Source of the DNA: Duganella lactea
Lineage (GTDB): Bacteria; Pseudomonadota; Gammaproteobacteria; Burkholderiales; Burkholderiaceae_D
Length of the DNA stretch: 64,000 bases
Reading direction: 5' to 3'
NCBI RefSeq assembly: GCF_009857505.1
Contig: NZ_WWCP01000010.1
Coordinates: forward strand, 1 to 64,000
Notes under the pieces: model-generated
The model's input: only the letters and a program-made list of their open reading frames with translations
Told to the model about the DNA's origin: nothing
The model's database searches: none
Part shown: in pieces, positions 7,523 to 17,191 of the stretch
Position numbering within the stretch: position 1 is the stretch's first letter
Layout of the letters: the number at the start of each line of letters is the position of its first letter
Made by a program: the position numbers and the translations under genes

Positions 7523-7972
7523 ATGATCAAAGTACCCGCCCGCCCGCGCCGTCAGCGCGGCTCGGCCGTCGTCGAGATGGCCATCGTCGCCCCGGTGGCG
7601 TTTTTGCTGCTGATCGGCGTGATCGAATTCAGCCTGGTGTTCTTCGTCACGCTGACCATGCAGTACGCGGTGCGCGAGGGCGCGCGCTACGCCATCACTG
7701 GGCGCAGCGACGCCAACAGCACGCAGCTGGCCTCGGTGATGAACGTGATCCGCAACAACTCCGCCGGCTATCTCGACAGCGTGTGCCCGACCTTCTCGGT
7801 CAACGGCACCGCCTCCTCGTCCGGCAACGCCGGCCCCTTGCTGGGCGGGGTCGGCGACATCGTCGTGCTGCGGCTCGACTGCACGTGGAAACTGGCCACG
7901 CCGATCGTCGCCGCCGTGTTCCCCAACGGCGAATACAAGTTCGCCGTGGCCGCCACCATGACCAACCAATGA
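7523..7972 (+). CDS. tadE: TadE-like pseudopilin
   Basis: A 149-residue minor pilin-like protein. The basic N-terminus (KVPARPRRQRGSAVVEMAIVAPVAFLLLIGVIEFSL) has the TadE signature: Gly cleavage site, Glu5 and a hydrophobic helix. The remainder is a small periplasmic domain with two Cys (SVCPTF, RLDCTW) that could form a disulfide. ATG 7523 is chosen because the frame starts there directly before the leader. The stop overlaps the next gene by ATGA. The three plus-strand genes form one translationally coupled operon, with TadE proteins thought to be processed by CpaA. Confidence 0.88.
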   Translation: MIKVPARPRRQRGSAVVEMAIVAPVAFLLLIGVIEFSLVFFVTLTMQYAVREGARYAITGRSDANSTQLASVMNVIRNNSAGYLDSVCPTFSVNGTASSSGNAGPLLGGVGDIVVLRLDCTWKLATPIVAAVFPNGEYKFAVAATMTNQ

Positions 7973-8607
7973 CGGCGCGCCGTCCGCTCCCTCGGCGCAC
8001 GCGCGGCCGCGGCCTGGCCGCCGTGGAATTCGCGCTGCTGCTGCCGGTGCTGCTGCTGCTGCTGATCGCGCTGGTCGACATCGCGCGCGCACTGCAGGCG
8101 CAGATGATCCTGATTAACATCAGCCGCGAGGCCGCCAGCATGACCGCCTACGGCAAGCTGCAACTGTCGGAAAACGCCCAGACGCTGATCGGCCAGGTGG
8201 CGGCGTCGGCGCCGCCGCTCGACATGAACAAGCTGGGCATGGTCTACATCACCCGCATCATGGGCAGCACCAGCGGCGGCACCACCCGCAGCGTGGTGCT
8301 GGAGCAGTACCGCTGGGACGACCCCGGCACCAACCGCGGCTACCGCGTCAGCGGCTACGCCCCGCTCAGCAAGATCTGGAGCTGCAGCAACTGGGGCGGC
8401 GCTGGCGCTGGCGCCGGCACCTGCGCCGTGCCCAGCGGCAGCAGCGCGCCGGTGGTGTCGATGATGAGCGGCCAGTTACTCGACGGCGAAGTAATCTACG
8501 TGGTCGAGGTGTTCTACAAATTCAATATGCTGTTCCAGAGCTTCAGCGTCGGCGGCTTCAGCACGCCGGCGGCGGTGACCGATTTCTATTCGATGACGGT
8601 GTTCTGA
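7969..8607 (+). CDS. tadF: TadE/TadF-like pseudopilin
   Basis: A 212-residue protein. The leader RRTRGRGLAAVEFALLLPVLLLLLIALVDIARALQAQM carries the TadE motif (G/A cleavage, VEF with Glu5). The periplasmic part contains a Gly/Ala-rich linker and a Cys pair (IWSCSNWGG, GTCAVPSG). ATG 7969 overlaps the previous stop. A longer frame upstream to 7375 is open, but its extra 198 residues read as an out-of-frame version of the preceding tadE gene. Naming it tadF rather than a second tadE rests on order alone. Confidence 0.85.
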   Translation: MTARRPLPRRTRGRGLAAVEFALLLPVLLLLLIALVDIARALQAQMILINISREAASMTAYGKLQLSENAQTLIGQVAASAPPLDMNKLGMVYITRIMGSTSGGTTRSVVLEQYRWDDPGTNRGYRVSGYAPLSKIWSCSNWGGAGAGAGTCAVPSGSSAPVVSMMSGQLLDGEVIYVVEVFYKFNMLFQSFSVGGFSTPAAVTDFYSMTVF

Positions 8608-9968
8608 TGATGCGTACACGGCACACACAACGCGGCGGCGTCATGGTGATGGTGGTGATCTCGCTGGTGACCTTGCTGGCGGTGGTCGGCCTCGCCTTCA
8701 GCGCCGGCCTCAGCTACCTGGTGCGCTCCAAGCTCAACGCCGCCACCGACGCCGCCGGCCTGGCCGCCGCACGCGCCATCAGCAACGGCAACAACCAGAG
8801 CGAGCAGACGGCCAACGCCAAGGCCGCCGGGCAGCGCTTCTTCGCCGCCAACTTCCCGCCCAACTACCTGATGGCGAACGCCACGCTGAACGACATCGGC
8901 GTCGCCTTCAGCGGCAGCGAGGTGACGATCACCGTCAGCGCCTCGGCCACGCTGCCGACCGTGCTGTTTGGCGGCTTCGCCAGCGGCGTGCTGACGCCGT
9001 CGGTGCTGACCGAAACCAAGCGCAAGGACCTCGACATGGTGCTGGTGATGGACGTCTCCGGCTCGCTGGCGCCGTCCGCCAGCAATGTGCGCAGTTCGGC
9101 GATCACCTTCCTCAACCAGTTCAACGTCACGCGCGACCGCGTCGGCCTGGTGCGCTTCGCCTTCGGCGGCATCGTCGACGACCCGATCCTGCAGACCGCG
9201 CGCGGCTTTGATCGCGCCAGCATGACCAATCACATCAAGGCCTACACGTTTAGTGGCGCGACCGCCTCGGCCGAAGGCATGTACTGGGCGCGGCAGCAGA
9301 TCAACAGCGTGCCGACGGCCAACCTGAACCGCTCGAACCTGCGCGTCATCGTGTTCTTCTCGGACGGCACGCCGAACTCGATCGGCGCCTACCTGAACTG
9401 GAAGATTCCCGGCTTGTGCACCACGGCGGGCGTGGCCTACACCGACGACGACGGTGCCGGCGCGCCGGCCGGGCTGTACAAGCTGGACCAGCAATACGAC
9501 GACATCGGCGGCACCTGCACGCCGTCCGACCTGCCGGGCTGGGCGGCCTCGCTGCCGGACTGGTACAATGCCCACGCCGCCAACTGGCTGGTGGCCAACG
9601 ACCCGGCGCAGACGCCGCGCGAATTCCCCATCGTCACCAACTCGCCACGCGTGGTCACCAACACGCTGAACTACCAGAACGTCAACCGCGCCGCGCGCAA
9701 CCTGGTCGAAGCGATGGCGGCGAAATCGCGCGACGAAGGCATCTATATATTCACACTGGGGCTGGGGGCCAGCCTGAAGGCGGCCACCGGCTACGACGGC
9801 GAGCGCGGCGAGGACACGCTGAAGTGCATGGCCAACGCGGTGGACGCGCCGTCGCGCTGCTACAACCCGGCCAAGCCGGTGGGCCTGTACTGCTACGCCG
9901 CCACCCAGTCGGATCTAACGCCGTGCTTCTCCAAGCTGGCTTCCGCCATCCTGCGCATCTCCAAGTAA
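8607..9968 (+). CDS. tadG: TadG-like pilus protein with VWA domain
   Basis: A 453-residue protein. An N-terminal Tad helix (QRGGVMVMVVISLVTLLAVVGLAFSAGLSYLV) is followed by KLNAATDAAGLAAARAIS, the standard TadG start. A von Willebrand A domain has an intact MIDAS (DMVLVMDVSGS, later VFFSDGTPNS). Near residues 265-330 sits a Trp/Tyr-rich insertion with two Cys, and near the C-terminus four more Cys (LKCMANAVDAPSRCYN, GLYCYAATQ, LTPCFSK). The start ATG overlaps the previous stop (TGATG). It is probably anchored in the inner membrane and exposed to the periplasm, last gene of the operon before a convergent hairpin. Confidence 0.87.
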   Translation: MMRTRHTQRGGVMVMVVISLVTLLAVVGLAFSAGLSYLVRSKLNAATDAAGLAAARAISNGNNQSEQTANAKAAGQRFFAANFPPNYLMANATLNDIGVAFSGSEVTITVSASATLPTVLFGGFASGVLTPSVLTETKRKDLDMVLVMDVSGSLAPSASNVRSSAITFLNQFNVTRDRVGLVRFAFGGIVDDPILQTARGFDRASMTNHIKAYTFSGATASAEGMYWARQQINSVPTANLNRSNLRVIVFFSDGTPNSIGAYLNWKIPGLCTTAGVAYTDDDGAGAPAGLYKLDQQYDDIGGTCTPSDLPGWAASLPDWYNAHAANWLVANDPAQTPREFPIVTNSPRVVTNTLNYQNVNRAARNLVEAMAAKSRDEGIYIFTLGLGASLKAATGYDGERGEDTLKCMANAVDAPSRCYNPAKPVGLYCYAATQSDLTPCFSKLASAILRISK

Positions 9969-9972
9969 AGGA

Positions 9973-9992
9973 CGGTGTCAGACCTGACACCG
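9973..9992. repeat. GTGTCAG-CTGACAC palindromic repeat between convergent genes
   Basis: Perfect 9-bp arms CGGTGTCAG / CTGACACCG with a 2-base loop, between the converging tadG and dciA genes. The same core is found at 13481-13495, 13546-13560 and, as a half copy, at 24094-24108. There is no T tract, so termination is possible but unproven. Confidence 0.65.
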
Positions 9993-9995
9993 GGT

Positions 9996-10478
9996 TTAGC
10001 CGTCGGCGCGGCGGCGCGCCACCATCGCCTTCAGCGCGTCGATCAGCGCGCTGTTCTGCGGGCTGGCTTCCAGCGAGGCGCTCAGTTGATCGAACGCGTC
10101 CACCGCCGCCGGCGGCAGTTCCAGCGAACGCATCTTTTCCTTGATTTCGGCCGCCTTGGTCATCTGCACCTTGAGGCGCACGCCGCTCACCTGCCAGCCG
10201 CGCTGCGCCAGGGTGTCTTGTAATTTGGGTAATTGCTGCTTCAGCTTGGCCGCCAGCGCCGTCGTCGGCAGCGATAGCAGCAGTTGCCCGTCCTCGAACG
10301 ACAGGATGGCGGCGTGCTGGAACATGACCGGCAGGCAGTCGGCGCAGTCTTTCTGTAGCCGCGCCATGCGCTCGATGGCCGGCAGTAACGAGGCCATTTT
10401 GTCGTTGCGGCGCAGGAAATCGGTGGCTTCCACCGCCGTGCGGCGCTTCAGCGAGATGTTGGAGGAGTTGAATCGCAT
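9996..10478 (-). CDS. DciA-like DUF721 protein
   Basis: A 160-residue DUF721 protein. Members related to DciA load or operate the replicative helicase DnaB in bacteria without DnaC. The family core AILSFEDGQLLLSLPTTALAAKLKQQLPKL and GWQVSGVRLKVQM are visible, with a conserved N-terminal TAVEATDFLRRNDKMASLLPAIERMARLQKDC. The start is uncertain: ATG 10478 gives the usual MRFNSS opening, ATG 10490 and GTG 10514 are in frame, and no candidate has a clear ribosome site. The gene is divergent from secA, as is common in Oxalobacteraceae. Helicase loading is inferred from the family. Confidence 0.8.
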   Translation of the reverse strand: MRFNSSNISLKRRTAVEATDFLRRNDKMASLLPAIERMARLQKDCADCLPVMFQHAAILSFEDGQLLLSLPTTALAAKLKQQLPKLQDTLAQRGWQVSGVRLKVQMTKAAEIKEKMRSLELPPAAVDAFDQLSASLEASPQNSALIDALKAMVARRRADG

Positions 10479-10690
10479 TTGCCGAAACATATCACAGCGC
10501 CCAAAGATCGTCACCAGCAGTTAAAATCACTTGATTTTGTGACACGGTTCACCTTTGGGCTATTGTTATATAGGCTAATAACCCAATCTAGCACCGGACG
10601 CGTGATAAAATCACCGTCTTTTGCCACAGTCCAACTCCGTGCAGCAGGGCGCAGGGCTTTTTTTAACGGCGTTTTTACAAGAATTCAAGC

Positions 10691-13474
10691 ATGTCTTTTC
10701 TGACCAAGATTTTCGGCAGCCGCAACCAGCGCCTGCTCAAGCAATACCAAAAAACGGTACGCGAGATCAATGCGCTCGAGCCGGCCATGGAAAAACTGTC
10801 GGACGCCGAGCTGCAAGCCAAGACGCCCGCCTTCAAGGAGCGCCTCGCCGCCGGCGAGACGCTGGACCAGATCCTGCCGGAAGCCTTCGCCGTCTGCCGC
10901 GAGGCGTCCAAGCGCGTCATGAAGATGCGCCACTTCGATGTGCAGATGATCGGCGGCATGGTGCTGCATTACGGCAAAATCGCCGAGATGGGCACCGGCG
11001 AGGGTAAAACCCTGACCGCCACGCTGCCGGCCTACCTGAACGCGTTGGCCGGCAAGGGCGTGCACATCGTCACCGTCAATGATTACCTGGCGCAGCGCGA
11101 CGCCGAGACCATGTCCAAGCTGTACGGCTGGCTGGGCCTGAGCACCGGCATCAACCTGTCACAGATGGAGCACAGCGCCAAGCAGCAGGCGTACGCCTCG
11201 GACATCACCTACGGCACCAACAACGAATTCGGCTTCGACTACCTGCGCGACAACATGGTGTTCGACGCCAAGGACCGCGTGCAGCGCGTGCTGAACTTCG
11301 GCATCGTCGATGAAGTCGACTCGATCCTGATCGATGAAGCCCGTACCCCGCTGATCATCTCCGGCCAGGCCGAGAACCACACCGATCTGTACTACAAGAT
11401 CAACGAACTGCCGCCGCTGCTGACGCTGCAAGTCGGCGAGGAAACCGCCGACGGCAAGGGCAAGATCGAGGTGCCGGGCGACTACACCAAGGACGAAAAA
11501 GCCCACCAGGTGCTGCTGACCGAAGCCGGCCACGAAAAGGCCGAAGCCATCCTGACCAAGATGGGCCTGCTGCCGGAAGGCGCCTCGCTGTACGACTCGG
11601 CCAACATCACGCTGGTGCACCACCTGTACGCGGCGCTGCGCGCGCACGCGCTGTACTTCAAGGATCAGCACTACGTGGTGCAGAACAATGAAGTGGTGAT
11701 CGTCGATGAATTCACCGGCCGTCTGATGACCGGCCGCCGCTGGTCCGACGGCCTGCACCAGGCGGTCGAGGCGAAAGAGGGTGTCAAGATCCAGAACGAG
11801 AACCAGACGCTGGCCTCGATCACCTTCCAGAACTATTTCCGCATGTACGCCAAGCTGGCCGGCATGACCGGCACGGCCGACACCGAAGCCTACGAGTTCC
11901 AGGAAATCTACGGTCTGGAAACCGTGGTGGTGCCGCCGAACCGTCCATCGGCCCGCAAGGACCGTCAGGACCAGGTGTACAAATCGGCGCAAGAGAAATA
12001 CAACGCGATGATGCTGGAAATCCGCGAGTGTTACGAACGCGGCCAGCCGGTGCTGGTGGGCACCACCTCGATTGAAAACTCCGAGCTGCTGTCGGGCATC
12101 CTGACCAAGGCCAATCTGCCGCACAACGTGCTGAACGCGAAACAGCACGCCCGCGAAGCGGAGATCATCGCCCAGGCAGGTTCGCCCAAAGCCATCACCA
12201 TCGCCACTAATATGGCCGGCCGCGGCACCGACATCGTGCTGGGTGGTAACGTTGAAAAACAAATCCAGTTCATCGAGGCCAATCCCGACCTGAGCGACGC
12301 CGACAAGGCCGCGCAAGCGCAGGCGCTGCGCGACGGCTGGCAGGCGCTGCACGAGCAAGTGGTGGCCGCCGGCGGCCTGCACATCGTCGGCACCGAGCGT
12401 CACGAATCGCGCCGCGTCGACAACCAGCTGCGTGGCCGCGCCGCGCGTCAGGGCGATCCGGGCATGTCGCGCTTCTTCCTGTCGCTGGACGATCCGCTGC
12501 TGCGCATCTTCGCCGGCGACCGCGTGCGCGCCGTCATGGACCGCCTGAAGATGCCGGAAGGCGAGCCGATCGAAGCGGGCATCGTCTCGCGCTCGATCGA
12601 GACCGCGCAGCGCAAGGTCGAGGCGCGCAACTTCGACATCCGTAAGCAACTGCTGGAATACGACGACGTCGCCAACGACCAGCGTAAAGTGATCTACCAG
12701 CAGCGTAACGAACTGCTGGAGGCGACCGATATTTCGGAACTGATCCAGTCGCTGCGTCACGGCGCCTTCACCGACCTGGTGCGCGAATACGTGCCGGCGG
12801 AATCGGTCGAGGAGCAGTGGAACCTGAAGGGGCTGGAAGCGGTGCTGGCGGCCGAATGGCAGCTCGACGTGCCGCTGACCAAGATGGTCGAGGACGAGCC
12901 GAACCTGACCGACGACGACATCGTCGAGCGCGTGGTGGCGGCGGCCGATGTGCTGTACCAGTCGAAGATCGAGATCGTCGGCAAGGAATCGTTCGGCGGC
13001 TTCGAGCGCAACGTCATGCTGCAATCGGTCGACTCGCACTGGCGCGAACACCTGGCGGCGCTGGACCACCTGCGTCAGGGCATCCATCTGCGCGGCTATG
13101 CGCAGAAGAATCCGAAGCAGGAATACAAGCGCGAAGCGTTCGAGCTGTTCGGCCAGATGCTGGACATGATCAAGAACGAAGTCGTCAAGCTGATCATGAC
13201 GGTGCGCATCCAGTCGCGCGAAGAGATCGACGCGGCGGAAGCGGCGATGCAGCAATCGCACCTGGAAAACGTCAGCTACCAGCACGCCGACTTCAACCCG
13301 GACGCGGCGCCGGAAGACCTGCTGGCGCCGCCGCAATTCAGCGGCCTGCCGCCGGAACTGCAGAACCTGACGGGCGAACAGCTGATGGAGCTGGGCCTGA
13401 AAGTCGGCCGCAACGACCCCTGCCCATGCGGCAGCGGCAAGAAGTACAAGGCTTGCCACGGTAAGCTGGCCTAA
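10691..13474 (+). CDS. secA: Preprotein translocase motor subunit SecA
   Basis: A 927-residue ATPase that drives preproteins through SecYEG. Walker A is MGTGEGKT (100-107) and Walker B lies in [19 protein letters not shown]. The preprotein cross-linking domain, NBD2 ([22 protein letters not shown]) and helical scaffold all follow in order. The C-terminal zinc motif is intact: C911, C913, C922, H923 ([13 protein letters not shown]), the SecB-binding tail. ATG 10691 opens with the standard [12 protein letters not shown]. Length is normal. A 212-base gap separates it from the divergent dciA-like gene and must contain its promoter; no strong -35/-10 pair stands out. Confidence 0.99.
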   Translation: MSFLTKIFGSRNQRLLKQYQKTVREINALEPAMEKLSDAELQAKTPAFKERLAAGETLDQILPEAFAVCREASKRVMKMRHFDVQMIGGMVLHYGKIAEMGTGEGKTLTATLPAYLNALAGKGVHIVTVNDYLAQRDAETMSKLYGWLGLSTGINLSQMEHSAKQQAYASDITYGTNNEFGFDYLRDNMVFDAKDRVQRVLNFGIVDEVDSILIDEARTPLIISGQAENHTDLYYKINELPPLLTLQVGEETADGKGKIEVPGDYTKDEKAHQVLLTEAGHEKAEAILTKMGLLPEGASLYDSANITLVHHLYAALRAHALYFKDQHYVVQNNEVVIVDEFTGRLMTGRRWSDGLHQAVEAKEGVKIQNENQTLASITFQNYFRMYAKLAGMTGTADTEAYEFQEIYGLETVVVPPNRPSARKDRQDQVYKSAQEKYNAMMLEIRECYERGQPVLVGTTSIENSELLSGILTKANLPHNVLNAKQHAREAEIIAQAGSPKAITIATNMAGRGTDIVLGGNVEKQIQFIEANPDLSDADKAAQAQALRDGWQALHEQVVAAGGLHIVGTERHESRRVDNQLRGRAARQGDPGMSRFFLSLDDPLLRIFAGDRVRAVMDRLKMPEGEPIEAGIVSRSIETAQRKVEARNFDIRKQLLEYDDVANDQRKVIYQQRNELLEATDISELIQSLRHGAFTDLVREYVPAESVEEQWNLKGLEAVLAAEWQLDVPLTKMVEDEPNLTDDDIVERVVAAADVLYQSKIEIVGKESFGGFERNVMLQSVDSHWREHLAALDHLRQGIHLRGYAQKNPKQEYKREAFELFGQMLDMIKNEVVKLIMTVRIQSREEIDAAEAAMQQSHLENVSYQHADFNPDAAPEDLLAPPQFSGLPPELQNLTGEQLMELGLKVGRNDPCPCGSGKKYKACHGKLA

Positions 13475-13476
13475 AC

Positions 13477-13565
13477 AAAACCGGTGTCAGGTCTGACAAA
13501 AGCACACGGGCTCAACTGCGTAGCAGTTGAGCCCGTGTGCTTTTGTCAGACCTGACACCGGTTTT
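13477..13565. terminator. Perfect 43-bp-arm inverted repeat downstream of secA
   Basis: The left arm 13477-13519 and right arm 13523-13565 are exact reverse complements with a 3-base loop (GTA). It starts with AAAA and ends in a T run, so it can act as an intrinsic terminator for secA. The outer part of each arm holds the CCGGTGTCAG-GTCTGACA motif seen elsewhere in the window; the inner part spells CACACGGGCTCAACTGC. This is far longer than a normal terminator stem. Confidence 0.85.
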
Positions 13566-13628
13566 TCCGCGCAGCCGCGTGAGGGATTACAATAGCGGCT
13601 CCTCTTTTTCATCCTCTGAGATCACATT

Positions 13629-14867
13629 ATGGCCGTCAATTCCCCTCTGCCCATCGCCGCCGAACTGAAGCCTGTCGCCGGTGTTGAAATCGGCTATGCC
13701 GAAGCCGGTATCAAGAAGCCGAACCGCAAGGATGTGCTGGTGATGAAACTGGCGCCGACCGCGACCGTGGCCGGCGTGTTTACGCTGAACCGCTTCTGCG
13801 CCGCGCCGGTGCAGATCGCCAAGGCGCACCTGGCCGCCGCCCAAACCAGCGGCCAGCCGATCACCGCGCTGCTGGTCAATACCGGCAACGCCAACGCCGG
13901 TACCGGTGAACTGGGCCTGTCGCTGGCGCATCAGACCTGCGCGGCGCTGGCCGCGCAACTGGGCGTGGCGCCGACGCAGATACTGCCGTTCTCGACCGGC
14001 GTGATCCTGGAGCCGCTGCCGGCCGCCAAAGTGATCGCCGGCCTGCCGCAAGCCGTGGCCGGCCTGAAGGCCGACAACTGGTATCACGCCGCCGAAGCCA
14101 TCATGACCACCGACACCCAGCCGAAAGCCGGCTCGCGCAGCGTGACCATCGGCGGCCACAGCGTGACCATGACCGGCATCTCCAAAGGCGCGGGCATGAT
14201 CAAGCCGAACATGGCGACTATGCTCGGCTATCTGGCGTTCGACGCCGCCGTGGCGCAGCCGGTGCTCGATGAGCTGGTCAAGTACGCGGCCGACCGTTCG
14301 TTCAACTGCATCACCATCGACGGCGATACGTCGACCAACGATTCCTTCATGCTGATCGCCACCGGCGCCGGCACGCTGAAAATCACTTCGGTGGACCAGC
14401 CCGAGTACGCGCAGCTGCGCGACGCCGTCACCGAACTGTCGTTGTTCCTGGCGCAAGCCATCGTGCGCGACGGCGAGGGCGCGACCAAGTTCATCAGCAT
14501 CATCGTGGAACAGGGCGCCAACGTGGAGGAGTGCCGCAAGATCGCCTATTCGATCGGCCACTCGCCGCTGGTCAAGACCGCCTTCTTCGCCTCCGACCCG
14601 AATCTGGGTCGTATCCTGGCCGCCATTGGCTACGCCGGCGTCGACGATCTGGACGTGTCCAAGCTGAACCTGTACCTGGATGAGGTGTGGGTGGCCAAGA
14701 ACGGCGGCCGCAATCCGGACTACAAGGAAGAGGACGGCCAGCGCGTGATGCAGCAGGCCGAGATCACCGTGCGCGTCAAACTGGCGCGCGGCGCCGCCAG
14801 CGCGACGGTGTACACCTGCGACCTGTCGCACGATTACGTGTCGATCAACGCCGACTACCGTTCCTGA
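13629..14867 (+). CDS. argJ: Bifunctional ornithine acetyltransferase / N-acetylglutamate synthase
   Basis: A 412-residue ArgJ that transfers acetyl from N-acetylornithine to glutamate in the cyclic arginine pathway; the bifunctional form can also use acetyl-CoA. The self-cleavage site is intact in [16 protein letters not shown], with nucleophile Thr197 giving alpha and beta chains. Other family blocks are visible: [23 protein letters not shown], and the C-terminal [16 protein letters not shown] 13629 gives the usual MAVNSPLP opening. One base separates its stop from the next start, so argJ heads an operon with the DUF815 ATPase and mutT. Confidence 0.98.
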   Translation: MAVNSPLPIAAELKPVAGVEIGYAEAGIKKPNRKDVLVMKLAPTATVAGVFTLNRFCAAPVQIAKAHLAAAQTSGQPITALLVNTGNANAGTGELGLSLAHQTCAALAAQLGVAPTQILPFSTGVILEPLPAAKVIAGLPQAVAGLKADNWYHAAEAIMTTDTQPKAGSRSVTIGGHSVTMTGISKGAGMIKPNMATMLGYLAFDAAVAQPVLDELVKYAADRSFNCITIDGDTSTNDSFMLIATGAGTLKITSVDQPEYAQLRDAVTELSLFLAQAIVRDGEGATKFISIIVEQGANVEECRKIAYSIGHSPLVKTAFFASDPNLGRILAAIGYAGVDDLDVSKLNLYLDEVWVAKNGGRNPDYKEEDGQRVMQQAEITVRVKLARGAASATVYTCDLSHDYVSINADYRS

Positions 14868-14868
14868 G

Positions 14869-15738
14869 ATGTCGGCCGCCCTCGAACAATTCCTGGCCCG
14901 CGCCGAGGCCTTGCTGGCGCGGGTCGAGGCCATTCTGCCGCCGGCCGCGCCGCAGCCGCAGTGGGAGCGCGGTTACGCGTTCCGCTGGCGGCAGCGCGCC
15001 AACGGTCCGAGCTATCTGCAGGCGGTGACGCAGGTGTCCGACATCGCACTGAACGACTTGCAGCACATCGGCCCGCAGAAGGCGCAGATTGAGCAGAACA
15101 CGCGGCAGTTCGTCGCGGGCAAGCCGGCCAACAACGTGCTGCTGACCGGCGCGCGCGGCACCGGCAAGTCGTCGCTGATCAAGGCGTGCCTGAACCAGTT
15201 CGCCAACGATGGCTTGCGCCTGATCGAAGTCGACAAGGCCGATCTGGCCGAGCTGCCGGACATCGTCGAGCTGGTCGCGGGGCGGCCGGAGCGCTTCATC
15301 ATCTTCTGCGACGACCTGTCGTTTGAAGAGGGCGAGAGCGGCTACAAGGCGCTGAAGGTGGCGCTGGACGGCAGCATCTCGGCGCAGTCGGACAATGTGC
15401 TGATCTACGCGACCTCGAACCGCCGCCACCTGCTGCCGGAGCGCATGTCCGACAACATGAGCTACAAGCACGACGAGAACGGCGATCTGCATCCGGGCGA
15501 GACGGTGGAGGAGAAGATTTCGCTGTCCGAGCGCTTCGGCCTGTGGCTGACGTTCTATCCGTTCCGGCAGGACGATTATCTGACCATCGTCGCGCACTGG
15601 CTGGCCTCGCTGGGCTGCAGCGAGGCGCAGATCGCGGCGGCGCGTGGCGACGCCCTGCGCTGGGCCTTGCAGCGCGGTTCGCGTTCGGGCCGCGTGGCGT
15701 GGCAGTTCGCCAAGGATTACGCGGGGAAGCTGGCATGA
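14869..15738 (+). CDS. DUF815-family ATP-binding protein
   Basis: A 289-residue AAA-like ATPase. Walker A is LLTGARGTGKSSLIKACL and Walker B FIIFCDDLSFEEGE. A later TSNRRHLLPERMSDN segment resembles the sensor region that DUF815 shares with DnaA/AAA proteins. The C-terminal GSRSGRVAWQFAKDY block is typical. The in vivo role is unknown although the gene is widely conserved between argJ and mutT in betaproteobacteria. The start ATG is directly after the argJ stop, and its own stop overlaps the mutT start by ATGA. Length is normal. Confidence 0.9.
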   Translation: MSAALEQFLARAEALLARVEAILPPAAPQPQWERGYAFRWRQRANGPSYLQAVTQVSDIALNDLQHIGPQKAQIEQNTRQFVAGKPANNVLLTGARGTGKSSLIKACLNQFANDGLRLIEVDKADLAELPDIVELVAGRPERFIIFCDDLSFEEGESGYKALKVALDGSISAQSDNVLIYATSNRRHLLPERMSDNMSYKHDENGDLHPGETVEEKISLSERFGLWLTFYPFRQDDYLTIVAHWLASLGCSEAQIAAARGDALRWALQRGSRSGRVAWQFAKDYAGKLA

Positions 15739-16151
15739 CGCAGAAGCCGATCGATGTCGCGGTGGGCATTCTGGTCAAGCCGAACGGTGACGTGCTGCTG
15801 GGCCAGCGCCCGGCGGGCAAGCCGTATGACGGCTACTGGGAATTTCCCGGCGGTAAAGTCGATCCGGGCGAGACGATCCTGCAGGCGCTGCAACGCGAGT
15901 TTGTCGAGGAGCTGGGACTGACCATCCACAGCGCCGAGGAGTGGTGCGGCGTCGAGTACGTCTATCCGCACGCGCATGTGCGGCTGCATTTTTTCATCAG
16001 CCGTGATTGGTCGGGCGAGCCGCAGAGTCTGGAAGGTCAGGCGTTCGCGTGGCAGGGGACGGTGGGCGTGGAGCCGCTGTTGCCAGCGACGATACCGCTG
16101 CTGGAGTGGCTGGAGCAGGTGCGCCACCCCGTCACCGCCGCGCGGGGATAA
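15735..16151 (+). CDS. mutT: MutT-like Nudix hydrolase (8-oxo-dGTP pyrophosphatase)
   Basis: A 138-residue protein with an exact Nudix box: GGKVDPGETILQALQREFVEELG (the Glu/Arg pattern GX5EX7REUXEEXG is fulfilled). The preceding GQRPAGKPYDGYWEFPGG matches MutT, which removes 8-oxo-dGTP from the nucleotide pool. The ATG overlaps the DUF815 stop. A longer frame begins at 15543 but lies within the upstream gene in another frame. It is the last gene of the argJ operon and converges on yacG with 6 bases between stops. Confidence 0.93.
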   Translation: MTQKPIDVAVGILVKPNGDVLLGQRPAGKPYDGYWEFPGGKVDPGETILQALQREFVEELGLTIHSAEEWCGVEYVYPHAHVRLHFFISRDWSGEPQSLEGQAFAWQGTVGVEPLLPATIPLLEWLEQVRHPVTAARG

Positions 16152-16157
16152 CGGGTC

Positions 16158-16331
16158 TTACTCTTCGTCGATGGCGTCTTTGGGCGGGGCGGCGGGAATC
16201 GCGTACTTTTCCTCGGCCCATGCGCCGAGGTCGATTTTCTTGCAGCGTTCCGAGCAGAACGGGCGAAACTTGTTTTCCGGCTTCCACGCCACTTTGGCGG
16301 CGCAGGTCGGGCATTCAACTACAGTGGTCAT
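16158..16331 (-). CDS. yacG: DNA gyrase inhibitor YacG
   Basis: A 57-residue zinc protein. Four Cys ligands are in place: [10 protein letters not shown] and [17 protein letters not shown], the exact YacG pattern. Family members bind GyrB and block gyrase activity. The acidic C-terminus (DAIDEE) is usual. ATG 16331 lies 8 bases downstream of the zapD stop, so they are co-transcribed; the yacG-zapD-coaE-pilD block is a conserved betaproteobacterial arrangement. Confidence 0.95.
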   Translation of the reverse strand: MTTVVECPTCAAKVAWKPENKFRPFCSERCKKIDLGAWAEEKYAIPAAPPKDAIDEE

Positions 16332-16339
16332 GAGATTGG

Positions 16340-17095
16340 TCAGAAGTTACAGAGGGTCAGCTCGAATGGTACATCATCTTCCAGCGGCTTGGGTTTCAGA
16401 TCGCCGCCCTGCGAGGTGAAGCGCACCCACAGCATGTACTTGTTGGCGGAAATCTCCGGAATCGCCCCCTGCGATGCATCCAGCGTCAGCCGCAGCATCT
16501 GATACACCTTGCCCTGCAACATTTGCTGATAGCTGCCGGCCACGGCGATCATCTTCACCGGCCCGCCCGAATCGCGCAGCAGGCGCAGCACCAGGGCCAG
16601 CGCGTCGAACAGCGGCGCCAGCGGCGCGAACCAGTTGATGATGTCGTTAAAGCGCGCCTCGGCCGGCCGCTGTTGCCAGGCGTAGTAAGACGGCAGGTCG
16701 AATTCGCAGGCGCCGCCCGGAATGATGGTGCGGCCGCGGATGCTCATCAGCCACTCGTTGTCGCGTACGTTCTGGCCGGTCTTGCCCTGCGCCGCCACCA
16801 GCGCGCCGCTGACGCCGTCCACCTCGGCCAGAATGGCGTCCAGCATCTCTGGTTCGACATTCGGATTCATGCGGTAGCCCAGCAGCGTTTGGCGCTGGCG
16901 CTCCAGTTCCTGCAGCAGATCGGATTTCAGGTCGGCGCGGCCGGCCACTTCCAGCATGTCGAAGATGGTCGACAGCGCCACATGGTGCTGCATCGGATGT
17001 TCTTGATGCACAAAGAACTTGAATTTCTCGTACAAATCCTCCAGGCGCAACAACGTGCGGATGCGCTCGTTGAAAGGATATTCGTAGACGATCAA
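16340..17095 (-). CDS. zapD: Cell division protein ZapD
   Basis: A 251-residue cytoplasmic FtsZ-associated protein that bundles FtsZ filaments. The start [19 protein letters not shown] and the C-terminal beta domain ending PFELTLCNF are diagnostic. The initiation codon is TTG at 17095, with AGAGGG about nine bases upstream; a nearby ATG at 17103 is out of frame, so the rare start is well supported. Length is normal. It follows coaE by 96 bases and precedes yacG by 8. Confidence 0.96.
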   Translation of the reverse strand: MIVYEYPFNERIRTLLRLEDLYEKFKFFVHQEHPMQHHVALSTIFDMLEVAGRADLKSDLLQELERQRQTLLGYRMNPNVEPEMLDAILAEVDGVSGALVAAQGKTGQNVRDNEWLMSIRGRTIIPGGACEFDLPSYYAWQQRPAEARFNDIINWFAPLAPLFDALALVLRLLRDSGGPVKMIAVAGSYQQMLQGKVYQMLRLTLDASQGAIPEISANKYMLWVRFTSQGGDLKPKPLEDDVPFELTLCNF

Positions 17096-17191
17096 AATGA
17101 CATCCCTCTATAGATGGACATGCAGCAATTAATTCTCGTGATTTTGAAGCAAGCCAAGCAAAATTACAAACGTTGCGAAGGCATTATTGCC

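Noticed and set aside
7375..7968. N-terminal extension of the second tadE-type gene
   Set aside because: The extra 198 residues are Arg/Pro-rich and overlap the first tadE gene in another phase; the internal ATG 7969 gives a proper pseudopilin leader.
10515..10690. Possible secM-like or riboswitch leader before secA
   Set aside because: No open frame with an arrest motif and no conserved fold could be made out; only AT-rich promoter-like sequence is present.
11159..13459. 766-codon open frame antisense to secA
   Set aside because: It mirrors the conserved SecA reading frame and has the composition of a high-GC shadow.
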